From Maniola hyperantus (Eukaryota; Arthropoda; Insecta; Lepidoptera; Nymphalidae): 64,000 nt of DNA. Under the pieces are notes generated by a model. It was not told the DNA's origin, searched no databases, and worked only from the letters and a program-made list of their open reading frames with translations. Where the stretch lies: NCBI RefSeq assembly GCF_902806685.2, contig NC_048546.1, positions 3,782,001-3,846,000 on the forward strand, written 5' to 3'. A program made the translations under genes and the position numbers. Below are positions 54,301 through 63,899 of this stretch, piece after piece. Position 1 is the first letter of the stretch. Each line of letters starts with the position of its first letter.

Positions 54301-57300
54301 ATGTATTGCAAATAAAACATCGGACTGATGCTAGAGATCAACGAACGTTGCGTAGCTAGGTGCCGCGGGTCAATGCCGCGTCGTAGGCGTGGCATCGAGC
54401 CCGAGTTTTGCACGCTATACATTGCGGGTTTGAAAAATACTAAATCACTAAAATTACAAGTATAAGGCAAATGTTTATTGATATTGGATTGTGTTTAGGT
54501 AGTATACTATTAGCGTATAGTTTTTGCTAGCGTTCTAATTACACCCTGTATTTTTTTTAAATAATCATTATTCTTTTAAATTAAAGTAAGCAGTACAGAC
54601 CTTTGGATACCAATAATAATTTACCTGAAATTGGGCTATTTAAGTTATTAATTAATCTAAAAACTTTTCAATTCCAAACAAATCAAGGTATCAACGCTTA
54701 ATAAAAAATCAGTCTAATATTTTCAGTACCTATACCTAGACCTATACTTAGAAGTTTTTAAATGCCGTCGAGTGAATGTTGTTTTAACCATCACGTCTCG
54801 AAATCCACTATAACGTGTAAAGGCAGAACTATTTTAGTTCGCTGGTTACACTAAATAAAAAGCGCAAAAACAATTTCAATGAAGTGGTAATTTTCAGGCC
54901 ATTGCATGTCATGGCGTGTAATTTACCACTATAGTCAGTTTTTAGAAGGTGAAATGTAGGAACGATTCTTGGCAACCACAATAATTGACTGATTGCCAAT
55001 GATTTAATGAGGAGATTTCTGAAGATTATAGAACTAACTTGGTCTGATTCGAATACAAACTAAATTGATTCTCTTACTAATTTCTAAATGTAACTAATTT
55101 CAATTACTTACTATTTTTTTTTAAGACAGTTTTCTTCAGTTGTAAAGTGCTTTACATACTTTCCGAAACGAAAAGTCCTTCAGATTTATCATAATTTTAA
55201 ATTATTAAACATAATAATTATCATACTTCTCGCTGCTTTTCACCTTCTACAAAAACAAACTATACACAATGGCATACAAATATTCAGTTTTCCCCTTTAC
55301 AAATAAAATGACTGACTTATTTGATAATTGTAATTTTTTGCTACTTATGCAGAATTAAAGTAAACATAATATGACGATTTATTATGTAAACAGGTGGTTT
55401 TAATTTTTTTTATTTACATCATATAACATACCATGATTTATGCGTAAATCATTATTGTTTTAAAAGTATGTAATACCTACTTAATATTTCAAAAAATAGA
55501 TAAAGCGTTTGGGACAAGTTTTCTTGCCTTTCTATTTAACAAATTCAATTAAATTAATATATCGTCTAACAAATAATAGCTCAGTCATTATGTTCTTATA
55601 AACCACCATAGCCTAGCGATTCTTTTAGCCGCAATAACAACAAATTAGTGGCCCTAAGAAAAAACTAGGCTTGTTTATGGGGAATGCGTGAATATTTGTT
55701 GCAGCTTATAAAAGATATGGAGTCGCGCGCAACGATAGACCAACCACGGCCGAACGATAGGTGCATATTATGTACCCACGTCACAGGTAAGGATACAGGG
55801 AAGGAATACAAAAATGGAGAATTTGTAAAAAAAATTACTTGTCGAACAAATTGGTTGTAAAACACTAAAAATATTTTGATAGTTTCGGGGTCGCACCGCA
55901 CATATTCAACATTGGGTGGAATTTTATCCAAAGATTTTGTGGTTCATAATAATAAATGCAATAGCGAACTCACTGACTGTTGACTGGTGGCGATTGGTTT
56001 TCCGTTTTATGAGGCTACCACGAAACTGAGGGTGAGATCTATAAGCGCCCTTTGATTTAGCTTAGACTTAAGACAGAGTTAAAACGAGACAGAGCTATAT
56101 CTCTCACATGAGTCTGTCTCGTTTTAACTGAATCTTAAGTCTGTGCAAAGTCAAAGTGCGCTCTATAGATCTCACCCTAAATTAGTGCAAAATACATTTG
56201 TGAAAAGAATATAGGTTATATATTTTATTCTCTAGTGTACCGAGTGTATTGGCAATATTGTTACCAAAACCAAAGAGAAAGATATGAGCAACAAATCAAA
56301 CTATTGTTTTAAAAATAAACAAGAAGTAAATTTTGACTTTTATTATTCTTATTAATACTCTGTGGCACAAACTTATGTTACCGGTTATTGTTCTGAGTTT
56401 TAATTAAACTGTAGTATTTGTATATGTTACAAAGGCCTGAAAGGACTTTGACTTATTAGGGCCGTAAATAAATTTTTAAAAAAACCAATAAAAAGTAGGA
56501 TTTGTAATAAAAAAATTAAACGGTAGAGCGGAGTGCCTTCTAGCAGCAACAAAAAAAGGGGGCTGACTCTCTATAGATTACAAAAATAAATTGAGATGAT
56601 AATGACGAACCTTTGTCTATTGTTAGATTGAGAATTAATCTATGGTTTTATATAGGATCAGTTGGTCCGCGCGGCGCCGGTTGAGGGCGGGATGGGAATG
56701 CATCTACTCCAGAAGATGGGCTGGACGCCGGGGCAAGGTTTGGGTAAAGAAGGAACTGGGACCCTTCAGCCTTTGATGTTAGAGGTCAAGTTGGACACTA
56801 GAGGTCTGACGTCCAAAGAAGAAGTCAGTACGAGGCATGGAAAGAACGTGAGTATAAATCAGATACATATTGCCATGATTTTTACGTTAGTGCGATCTTT
56901 TACGCGGTTAAAGTAAAATTTCTTTGAATTTAGTAAAAATAAAAAGACATGTTAGAATTTGGAAATAACAAAAAAGCTTTAATCTATGGCACCAACTACT
57001 GAAAATACCTAGATAAAAGATGGCGGTCTCAACAGTTGTTTTGTTTGGCGGCTATTCTAACTAGGGATGGAACTACGTTCGCGTCTGCTGGTTTTAGAAA
57101 CTTCAAATATTGCACATTGGGGCTGATTCTCTTGTACACAATCTCTAAGCTAAACTAAATTAACAGGTCTACATCTAGTGTTATCCTTTTCCGCAAGCAA
57201 CATTATGAAAGGGATAGCACGTGTCATTTTAGTTTAGTTTAGAGATTGTGTACAACGGAATTAGCCACAATATAGTAGTACTGAGTCTGAGCACAACTAA

Positions 57301-58620
57301 ATTTTAGAGCATTCGCATCTTCTTCTTACCAATATTATATGAAAAGGACAGACTTAGTTTGACAGTTTTAAGTTTAATTTAGAGCCGTCATACCTCGTGA
57401 CTTTAGCTGCCAGTCGCGAGCGTATCGTTTAATTTAAACGATACGCACGCTAGTGTTATAGTTTAACTAAAATTTAGTCTTTAAATGTAAAATTCGAGTT
57501 CCGTCCTTTTTTAGCAATATTAAAAAGAAAAGGATGCCGATACTCTAAATTTAGTTTAGCGAAAAACAACAGAATCAGCGCCAATGACTTATATAGATTC
57601 TCTCTATAACGTTTATGTACAACGTACCTACAACGCGCAGTCCTCGTGTTTATATTGGACTACTTGTTTTTTTAAGTAAAAATAGCGAGCAAATGAGCAG
57701 GCGGGTCACCTGATGGTAAGTGATTACCGAACCTGATGTTAAGTGAACCGCCGATATGTTGCCGGCATTTCAGGAATTTGTTGGTCCGCCCCTTGAATAA
57801 CCCCATGTTGTACACACACAAACACAGTGTTTTGCGCGCACTATACTTATATGTTTTATTATCACAGCTGAAGCCCCAGCGGATAGGGCGGCGGGGCCCC
57901 GCGCCGCTGGTGGCGGGCGGCAAGCACCCCGTGTCGCTGCTGGGCGAGTACTGCTCCAAGCAGAAGCTGGGCCCGCCGGAGTACAACTTGTGCTTCGAGT
58001 GCGGCCCGGACCACAAGAAGAACTTCCTCTTTAAGGTTTGTTGTAGATGTATCGTTGACTATACTGCCTTAACTGCAAAACAATATTTGAGCTATCGCCA
58101 GAAAACGTGGGAGTTTTCAAAAGTAATGTTTCTAAACCAACAACGGATTGCGAAGCTGAAATGGCAATGGGCAGGACACATATTTCGTAAAACTGCTAGA
58201 AGTTGGAGTCCGGAAGACGCAGCGTTGGACTAGATGGACGGACGACATCAGACGAGTCGCTGGATTCAGGCGGCGCAAGTCCCTACAAAATACCTGTCTA
58301 GCAGTGGACGTCTATCAGTTGATGATGAATATTTCTAAAAAAGAATGAAACTAAAAATTAAAAAAAAACTTTAAACCAATAAATTTGCTATGTAAGCTGT
58401 CTCTTAGGTGAATGGCTTGTAAAAGATTACAGACAGACAGACAGACAAACACATTTTATATTTGTGAGTATGGATTATAATTTTAAAATTGTCTTAGTAT
58501 TGCTTCCAGGTAAAAGTGGCTGGAGTAGAATACCAGCCGGCCGTCGCGAGCGCTAACAAAAAACAAGCCAAGGCCGACGCGGCACAGCTCGCGCTACAGA
58601 AACTGGGCATTGTGATCTAG
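45355..58620 (+). CDS. Son: SON splicing cofactor homologue
   Basis: Fourteen exons: 45355-46196, 46536-46622, 46852-47052, 47189-47352, 47951-48126, 48441-48581, 48875-48936, 49363-49454, 50538-50611, 51005-51085, 51869-51976, 56656-56847, 57868-58035, 58510-58620. They total 2499 nt (832 residues) and every junction is in frame. SON is a nuclear-speckle RNA-binding protein that helps splice weak introns. Seen in order: lysine-rich N-terminus with KKSKKSKKKHKKEKKK and a serine run; RS domain (about 310-376); conserved KSVDELTDFCKHL and HHPFLVKEKAP; proline-rich linker; GQFTGSTGAQILTPRELASG (about 649-668); G-patch GGMGMHLLQKMGWTPGQGLG (about 687-706); dsRNA-binding region from HPVSLLGEY (760) to ANKKQAKADAAQLALQKLG. 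It lacks the long repeat regions of vertebrate SON, as expected for insects. Confidence 0.92.
46210..46335 (+). mobile_element. Helitron-like 3' fragment in SON intron 1
   Basis: gtgacatgggctactttttatcctggg-like sequence followed by a degraded 'aatgaagtcacaggcatta' end. Confidence 0.5.
47088..47176 (+). mobile_element. Helitron-like 5' fragment abutting SON exon 4
   Basis: ttattataaaggcgaaagtg, gtccttcaatcacgctgtaa and ggagcaacgaagtgacc are the family-2 5' half. It stops about 12 bp before the exon that begins at 47189. Confidence 0.65.
48606..48770 (+). pseudogene. Decayed tandem copy of SON exon 6
   Basis: Repeats exon 48441-48581 in order: ccaataaagtcagtaccctg, ttggctgcaattctgtgtc, gtcaggatcacagcacaggg, cagagtgggtgcccgtcgag, aagaaggataacatg. 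It has small indels that break the frame, lacks a matching acceptor, and lost one G at the donor. It starts 25 bp after the real exon. Confidence 0.85.
49487..49738 (-). mobile_element. Helitron-like element with internal duplication
   Basis: Reverse-oriented actgatgccaacgaatttgtc end and aaaatcccgtgggaacgg body. The segment 'atcagatcaatacgttgctc' occurs twice (49577 and 49658), followed by an acaaacaaacaaac run. Confidence 0.7.
49740..49890 (+). repeat. SINE-like tail fragment
   Basis: ataggcatcttctagccaag, ctgcatcttagactgcatca and cacttgccagcagttctgat match the start and end of a fragment at 62850-62995. Family not assigned. Confidence 0.45.
49913..50276. mobile_element. ACAGGGTGT-ended DNA element, copy 1
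   Basis: Left end acagggtgtaaacagaacgctagc. The interior has 'aaacccgcaatgtatagcgtgc' and the right end is cagcgttctggttaca, truncated by the Helitron start at 50277. The copy at 54177-54550 is inverted. Confidence 0.78.
50277..50496 (+). mobile_element. Helitron-like element (family 2), intact ends
   Basis: TCCATACTTAATATTATAAATG start, the gtctgtctgcctgtctgtct run, ccgattttgatgaaatttgg, and cggacgaagtcgcgggcatc followed by agctag|t at 50496. Confidence 0.85.
50657..50850. repeat. Palindromic MITE, GTACGCGGCCGAAAG ends
   Basis: Ends taggctatagtacgcggccg and cggccgcgtactatagccta are perfect inverses, and the arms pair along the whole 194 bp. It lies in the SON intron after exon 9, 45 bp behind the donor. 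Confidence 0.85.
51408..51705 (-). mobile_element. tRNA-derived SINE (family A)
   Basis: Minus-strand copy with body and degraded head. The A-box region is lost where the next repeat (51712) starts. Confidence 0.72.
51712..51830. repeat. Partial GTACGCGGCCGAAAG-type MITE
   Basis: Shares ctttagaatgacatttcggc and caaatctgctatctccttct with 50657-50850. It ends 38 bp before SON exon 11. Confidence 0.7.
52165..52222 (-). mobile_element. RTE LINE tail fragment
   Basis: (atc)n followed by aaccgaaagacgtccactgc and tggacataggtctcttgca, the reverse of the RTE 3' end at 18500 and 58300. Confidence 0.6.
52261..52422. repeat. Palindromic MITE, GGGGCCGATTCTCTTG family
   Basis: Ends tggctaattccattgtacac and gtacaagagaatcagcccc, with the shared actaaactaa arms. 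It lies in SON intron 11. Confidence 0.8.
52535..53210. repeat. 600-bp repeat, copy 2, interrupted by MITE
   Basis: Collinear with 41085-41690. The MITE 52606-52759 interrupts it at 'ttaactatatatt', a position that is unoccupied in copy 1. Confidence 0.7.
52606..52759. repeat. Palindromic MITE, GGGGCCGATTCTCTTG family
   Basis: gggtcaattctcttgtacac and gtacaagagaatcggccc ends with the shared arms. Inserted in the 52535-53210 repeat. Confidence 0.82.
53211..54176. other. SON intron 11, AT-rich
   Basis: It holds one compact GC-richer block at 53868-53935, bounded by tttctttcag and a weak gtatta donor. Otherwise no element is recognised. Confidence 0.4.
54177..54550. mobile_element. ACAGGGTGT-ended DNA element, copy 2 (inverted)
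   Basis: Right end gctagcgttctaattacaccctgt and left end acaggctttaattagaactctagc. Flanking TA on both sides fits a Tc1/mariner-type target. It is the inverse of 49913-50276 within the same gene. Confidence 0.75.
54551..56028. other. SON intron 11, no second gene
   Basis: AT-rich. The 88-codon minus frame at 55665-55931 shows no family features. Confidence 0.4.
56029..56178. repeat. Foldback MITE, GGGTGAGATCTATA ends
   Basis: gggtgagatctataagcgcc and gcgctctatagatctcaccc are inverted, with inner arms cttaagacagagttaaaacg and gttttaactgaatcttaag. A half copy is near 700-760. Confidence 0.8.
57119..57268. repeat. Palindromic MITE, GGGGCCGATTCTCTTG family
   Basis: ggggctgattctcttgtaca at the left and gtgtacaacggaattagcc at the right, in SON intron 12. 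Confidence 0.8.
57300..57580. repeat. Related larger foldback repeat
   Basis: aaattttagagcattcgcatc and gatgccgatactctaaattta are inverted. An inner palindrome, cgtttaatttaaacgatacg, is at 57425-57445. Related to 6230-6410. Confidence 0.55.
57670..57812 (-). mobile_element. LINE-related fragment
   Basis: Matches 12720-12870: gcgggtcacctgatggtaag, gttggtccgccccttgaata. It lies 56 bp before SON exon 13. Confidence 0.6.
58090..58335 (+). mobile_element. RTE-type LINE 3' fragment
   Basis: Encodes RIAKLKWQWAGHIFRKTARS, then after a frame break a TRWTDDIRRVAGFRRRKSLQ-like end and a ttgatgatgaat tail. It lies in SON intron 13. Confidence 0.75.
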
Positions 58621-59013
58621 CTTAGTGAACATTTTGTGAAACATTAGTGAAACTGTAACTCATAGTGAGGGGCGGATACTTATACACAACACATTTAATG
58701 ATTTACCCATTTTACATAGGTAATAGAATTATATTAATTAATATTATTTGACTCTTTTATTGATATCCTAGCAACAAGCTCTTGTGTAAGCTCGAGCTTG
58801 AGCGCCAAATGTACTAACATTTGGCGCCTACCAGTGACGTCGATGCCTCGATGTTTTGTTAAAGTTCCATAACTGTCGTGAACTGTGATAGTGGGCAAAA
58901 CAAAATTGTTTTGCTTAGTATTAGATCAAGTCAACTATAAAGGCAGCTCAGTCGGCAAAACATCAAGGACATCTTACTGTTTGTATTTACACTGTGCTAA
59001 TAGAAGTATGGAA

Positions 59014-59325
59014 AGCTATGATAGTCTAGTGGTTAGGATGTCTGCCTTCTAATCAGAGGTTGAGGGTTCAATCCCTGGCATGCAACTCTACTCTAACTTT
59101 TTGCAGTTATGTGTTTTAATTAATTAAATATTACTTGCTTTAATGGTGAAGGAAAACATCGTGAGGAAACCTGCAATCTGCATGCCAGAGAGTTCTCCAT
59201 AATGTTCGCAAAGGTGTGTGAAGTCTATCAATCTGCACATGGTCAGCGTGGTAGACTATAAATGGCCAAAACCTGAGAGACCTGTGCTCTGTAGTGAGCC
59301 GAGCGGCGATGATCATGACAATGAA
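59014..59325 (+). mobile_element. tRNA-derived SINE (family A)
   Basis: gctatgatagtctagtggtt (A-box-like) and gagggttcaatccctgg (B-box-like), then the body with ttctccataatgttcgcaa and a 'gatgatcatgac' end. It is between SON and ISCU. Confidence 0.83.
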
Positions 59326-59854
59326 TAGAAATGTGGAGTAATCTACCAAACTTGTTGGAAGGCACATGAAATAAAACACTGATCTTAGTTACATAATACA
59401 TTGATTTAACACAATAATAAACATTTTCTTCTGAGATGATTTCAATAAGTTAACAATCTAATCTTCAATATTCATTGGTTTAAAAACCTATTCAACATCT
59501 AAATTAAATTGACAGGTCAAATATTAGTGCCAACCTTTTCAAAATGAAATTGTGAAAATGATGGAACTCTGTCATTTTAGTTTAGAATTCGGCTGGGAAT
59601 ATGCAAGTTTTAGTTACGCAATTAGCTTACATGATTAACTTACAACTTTACTAATGCAAACACTTAGTACATTTACACTAGTCATTTAATTATGTAAGCA
59701 AAACTTACAGATCTAAGCGGCCTTACATGCTGGATAAGGTCTAATAATACAATAGTCTAATAGTTACATCTAAACTATAATTATATAGTCATTCAAACCC
59801 CAATATTATACCATCACAGATCTGTTCCAATATATCATTCACAATGTTTTCTAT
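59326..59854. other. SON/ISCU convergent intergenic stretch
   Basis: Contains a remnant of the 'aaattgacaggtc' MITE family at 59490-59590. The ISCU 3' UTR must lie in the right part. Confidence 0.45.
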
Positions 59855-60910
59855 TTATTTCTTATCTTGTTGCTTGATCCTATAGTCGGAGAGTGCTGCC
59901 TTGATGGCATCTTCTGCAAGCACTGCAAGCAAAATATATTAAAGAATATTATTTATACTAACATTAGCAGTTATCTTTAATCAACAGTTAGTCAATAGTA
60001 AGGTAGACCAAAAACTGCATAAAGTATAAAATAATATGATTAAAGCAGTATTAGTTTACCACTACCATGAACATGACCACCCTCTTCTGCTTCAACCAAT
60101 CAGGATTAATGAGAAATGGTCATTGCATATTGGCTATTATGAATGCTACCAATGTGTATGAGAACTAAATGGCTAAAGTTTATACAACGATGACTTACTG
60201 AATTCAATCTAGTGTACACCTCTACTGCACATTAATCATTACACAACAGATATATCCAGGCTATCCAATCTTTAGTCTATGACCTGCACAAACTGCCATA
60301 TAGCAACTTCAGATTGGTTTACTTGTTCTGCATTCACTAAACCATTATTGTAATAAAGTTGGGTATCAAAAGGCAGGCAATTTTCAAGAACAAAATCTTT
60401 ATATTAGATACTCACTAGAGCAGTGCAGCTTGACAGGAGGCAATGACAGCTCCTTAGCGATATCTGTATTCTTCAATTTAAGTGCTTCATCTACCGTCTT
60501 GCCTTTCACCCATTCAGTGGCAAGAGAGCTCGATGCGATCGCAGACCCGCAACCGAACGTCTTGAACTTAGCATCAATAATTTTGCCGTTCTCATCAACC
60601 TTGATCTGCAGTTTCATAACATCGCCGCAAGCCGGAGCTCCGACTAATCCGGTGCCTACACTTTTATCCTTCTTGTCCAACGAACCAACATTACGAGGAT
60701 TCTCGTAGTGGTCGATAACCTGAAAACAAAAATGCAAGCAATTTATTATCATGTAATCGCCATGTAATGTTCCAAAAATCGATAAACCTTGACATTGCAC
60801 ATGAAAAACAAACTCACGTTAGCATGGTATGACGCAGTTTGTACAACGTTGAGGCCGGTCCGATTCCTCAAGCACAGACACCTGCAGACGTTAGGAAGTA
60901 AGAAAGCCAT
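59855..60910 (-). CDS. IscU: Iron-sulfur cluster assembly scaffold ISCU
   Basis: Three exons on the minus strand: 60910-60818, 60719-60416 and 59922-59855. They join in frame to 154 residues ending in a stop at 59855. ISCU is the mitochondrial scaffold on which NFS1, frataxin and ferredoxin build [2Fe-2S] clusters, later released by HSC20/HSPA9. The sequence has a basic, cysteine-containing presequence (exon 1), VIDHYENPRNVGS, the three ligand cysteines C62 (APACGD), C88 (FGCGS) and C131 (KLHCS), with D64, and the chaperone-binding LPPVK at 124-128. The last exon supplies MLAEDAIKAALSDYRIKQ. Splitting the HCSM codons by an intron is supported by the ta|gtgag donor and cttgcag acceptor. The promoter is shared head to head with GPx. 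Confidence 0.96.
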
Positions 60911-62258
60911 TTCTTAAGACACGAAAACTAGTAATTCTTCGAAATCTGCTGTTTCTATAATCAAATCAAAGAAATGACCAAAGAGAATATAATCACTACG
61001 TTTCAGAAATGACTGGCCGCTTCAGCACTGTAAAATAAATTATCAATAGGTATCTACGGATTTGGTCTGTGTCTGTGGTGTCTTGTCAGTTTTGTTTTGA
61101 CTTTTGAATTTTGACTTAAGCAGTGTTTCCACTTACGATTTTGGTATTCCGTAGAATACTATAATAGTTATAATAATAAATTTCTACGGAATACCAAAAT
61201 CGTAATTGTTAAATAATTTATTTATATTATATTAATATATTATTCTGTAGGCCCTTTCACCCTAATTATACATTTAAATGCCATACGATTTTATGATCAT
61301 AAATGACTAAGAAGGTGATTGCTCTCATTTTCAAAATTGTAAAAATCATATTAGTATATTATCTATGGTAAAAACTCTCATTCGATTGTACTCTAGATCC
61401 CTGTCAAAAAGTGTTAATGTTGTATAGAAGCAAGCATTTCTTTGCGGAAGTCCATGATATAGGTACATTGAACTAAAAGTTAAATTTGCTATAATCCGCT
61501 GAAACAAATAAAATCTGTATGGTGCAACATGCAGCATGCAGGAAGTAAGAAAGCTATTTTCACAAGACACGAAAACCAGTAATTCTTCGAAATTTACTGT
61601 TTCTAAAATCGTAAATCAAATGCCCTCCCCAACCGAAACGACCCCCTCGATAAAAGACGTTCTAAGCACGTCCTTAATGATCCCGACGATCAAATCATGA
61701 CTAACAATGCTCCCTATCTCATAGGGCTACACAACTCAACCTTATTACAGCTCCTTTGCCGGCGAAGACGAGGTCCCCGATTTCTAAGATCACACGGACG
61801 TTGACTCACACCACGGCCTGGGGGCGTACGGACTAACCAGTAGTCCAACAAATCCACTCCGATCCAACACAAAAAAAAACCTAAAATAAGGTGAAATCCC
61901 CAAAAGTGGAAACACGGCTTCCAAGTTCTTTTAATGCTCTGTGGTTCTAGTAAGCTTTCAAAAATGGTCGTAGCCATAGTGATTATATTCTCTTTGGTCG
62001 TAAAATGGTAGTGTGGTAGCTTCTGTCTCTGTATAATTTGTAAATGTACAATTTGTATTTCATTATATTTTCTTTTTTTTCTCATTTAAATATTAATGAA
62101 TAGAGCTAAAAATATATTTTGTATTGATTTTCATGCTGTAAAATTATTCAGAAGAATATTTTAGTGTAAAACCTGCACTAGTCTTTGTAAATGCACTCGT
62201 GAAACGACAAGTTTTTACTTTTTTTTTATCATTTTATCATTTATCAATAACAAGTATC
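60911..62258. promoter_or_regulatory. ISCU/GPx divergent promoter region
   Basis: 1.35 kb lies between the two start codons. It contains TGTCAG/TTTTGAC words at 61085-61125, a perfect 24-bp inverted repeat (61133-61156 and 61182-61205), a broken copy of the ISCU start region (61530-61620), an unclassified repeat-like block (about 61621-61860) and a 23-bp inverted copy of 60976-60998 at 61977-61999. Start sites are not defined. Confidence 0.45.
61530..61620 (-). pseudogene. Partial duplicate of ISCU 5' region
   Basis: Matches 60882-60970 collinearly: ggaagtaagaaagc, aagacacgaaaac, agtaattcttcgaaat, ctgtttct. The position of the ISCU start codon is changed (ATG to ATA on the minus strand), so it cannot start translation there. 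Confidence 0.78.
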
Positions 62259-63891
62259 ATGACACTCGGATTTAAAGCGATTTCTAGACTGGTCGTGCCC
62301 ACTTTTGGAAATTTATTTTGTTTGACTCGAGCACAGCTAAGTACCATGTATGTATTTATCGTAATTCTCATTACATTACATAATAATATAAAAACTTTCA
62401 ATTTCAATACCATTACATAATAGCCGGCAACCGGCTATGCCGGCTAGTTTGTCAATTTAATTTTAGTGTCATGTCATTCTTTCACAATGTTTTCGCGAAG
62501 TTAATAGTTTTTTCAAAGATTATATCTTTTTCTTGTCTCTAAACTGTTAAGATAATCACAAGTACTTAAAAGTTATATAGAGCCATATAAACATTAAATA
62601 ATTATTACAGCAAAATGGCAGATAATAATCCCGACTACAAGAGTGCGACAAGTATTCATGAGTTCACAGTGAAAAACATAAAAGGTGAAGAAGTTAAACT
62701 TGACGTGTACAAAGGTCATGTATGCATCATAGTTAACGTCGCTTCGCAGTGCGGCTTGACTGCGAATAACTATAAACAACTGAACGAGTTGTATGACCGC
62801 TATGGTGAAAGCAAAGGTAAATTTTACAGGAAGTTATAAGCGTGGTTGCGACGACTGGGCAGTAGTGCGCACTGAGGTCTCTTCTAAGTGGGACGCCCCA
62901 GCTTAAATTTCCGGCAGTATTTGGGAATAGAAAAACCACCATACCTCTTCTAGGTTAGCCCGCTTCCCTATTAGACTGCATCTTCACCTGCCGTGTAATG
63001 AAATTGCACTCTGCAGTCAACAACTTGTAACTGAATAAAAATAATTAAACAATTCACAGACAGACACTTCAAACTCATGAGAGAAACAATCTATTTTTAT
63101 CCCATGAAGGGTTCTTATAGTGTATCCAAAACAAGTGGTCCAATCTGAATTTGCAACATGGTAGATAAAGGACAGGTTGAAAAGGATTAAATACACAAGC
63201 ACGGCTGAGATCTGTTTTGTACAATGCATAATAAACACCTCATGTTCAGATTGAATTACATACTTGTTTTGCATGCACTATAAAAAATAAAAATAAAAAA
63301 CCACTCGGACTAAGATAAGGGAAAAGCTAGTAAATTAATGGTTTGGAAAACAATCTAATCCAAATTGTGACTTATCCATACTTTCAAACTAATATTATGT
63401 ATGCGAAAGTGTGTCTGTTTGTCTGTCTGTCTGCTAGCCTTTCACAGCCCTGCTGTTCAACCGATTTTGATGAAATTTGGTACAGCGATAGCTTGCATCC
63501 CAGGGAAAGACAGGCTACTTTTTAACCCGGGAAATTAAAGAGTTCCTTCGGGATTTTTAAAATCTAAATCTACGTGTACAAAGTCGCGGGCATCAGCTAG
63601 TAATAATATTGTAAATCTGAAAGTGTCTGTCTGTTGCTTTATCATTTTCCAAACATTAATTAAGTTTTTTTAAAATAAGGTCTCATACATTTTATTTTAA
63701 ATAAACCATACAATTTTATTTTTGTAGGTCTGCGCATCTTGGCTTTCCCATGCAACCAGTTCGCTGGTCAGGAACCAGGGAACCCTGAAGACATAGTGTG
63801 TTTCGCAAGTGACCGCAAAGTCAAGTTTGATCTGTTTGAGAAGATCGATGTCAATAGTGATTCTGCACATCCACTGTGGAAGTTTTTGAAG
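62259..63891 (+). CDS. PHGPx: Glutathione peroxidase (PHGPx-like), 5' exons
   Basis: Exons are 62259-62347 (presequence), 62611-62816 and 63728-63891. The gene continues past the window. The core protein starts at ATG 62615 (MADNNPDYKSATSIHEFTVK). NVASQCGLT carries a cysteine at residue 46 where vertebrate GPX4 has selenocysteine, as usual in insects, and FPCNQFAGQEPGN follows at about 74-86. Such enzymes reduce lipid and hydrogen peroxides, commonly using thioredoxin. The upstream exon 62259-62347 ends in phase 2 (gt donor at 62348) and joins the acceptor at 62610/62611 in frame, adding about 31 residues (MTLGFKAISRLVVPTF...) with basic and hydrophobic character typical of mitochondrial presequences. 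Two isoforms, mitochondrial and cytosolic, are therefore likely. The C-terminal tryptophan of the catalytic tetrad is not in view. Confidence 0.92.
62850..62995 (+). repeat. SINE-like fragment in GPx intron
   Basis: gggcagtagtgcgcactgag, aatttccggcagtatttggg and ttagactgcatcttcacctg. Its end matches 49840-49870. Confidence 0.4.
63375..63600 (+). mobile_element. Helitron-like element (family 2), intact ends
   Basis: tccatactttcaaactaata start, gtctgtctgtctgctagcct run, ccgattttgatgaaatttgg, and gtcgcgggcatcagctag end at 63600 followed by T. Confidence 0.85.
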
Positions 63892-63899
63892 GTAGGTAC

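Noticed and set aside
57736..58233. 165-codon plus-strand frame as an independent gene
   Set aside because: It is SON exon 13 in frame, extended by intron and LINE sequence on both sides.
61714..62085. 123-codon minus-strand frame as a gene
   Set aside because: It overlaps an unclassified repeat-like block, shows no domain, and lies in the ISCU/GPx promoter region.
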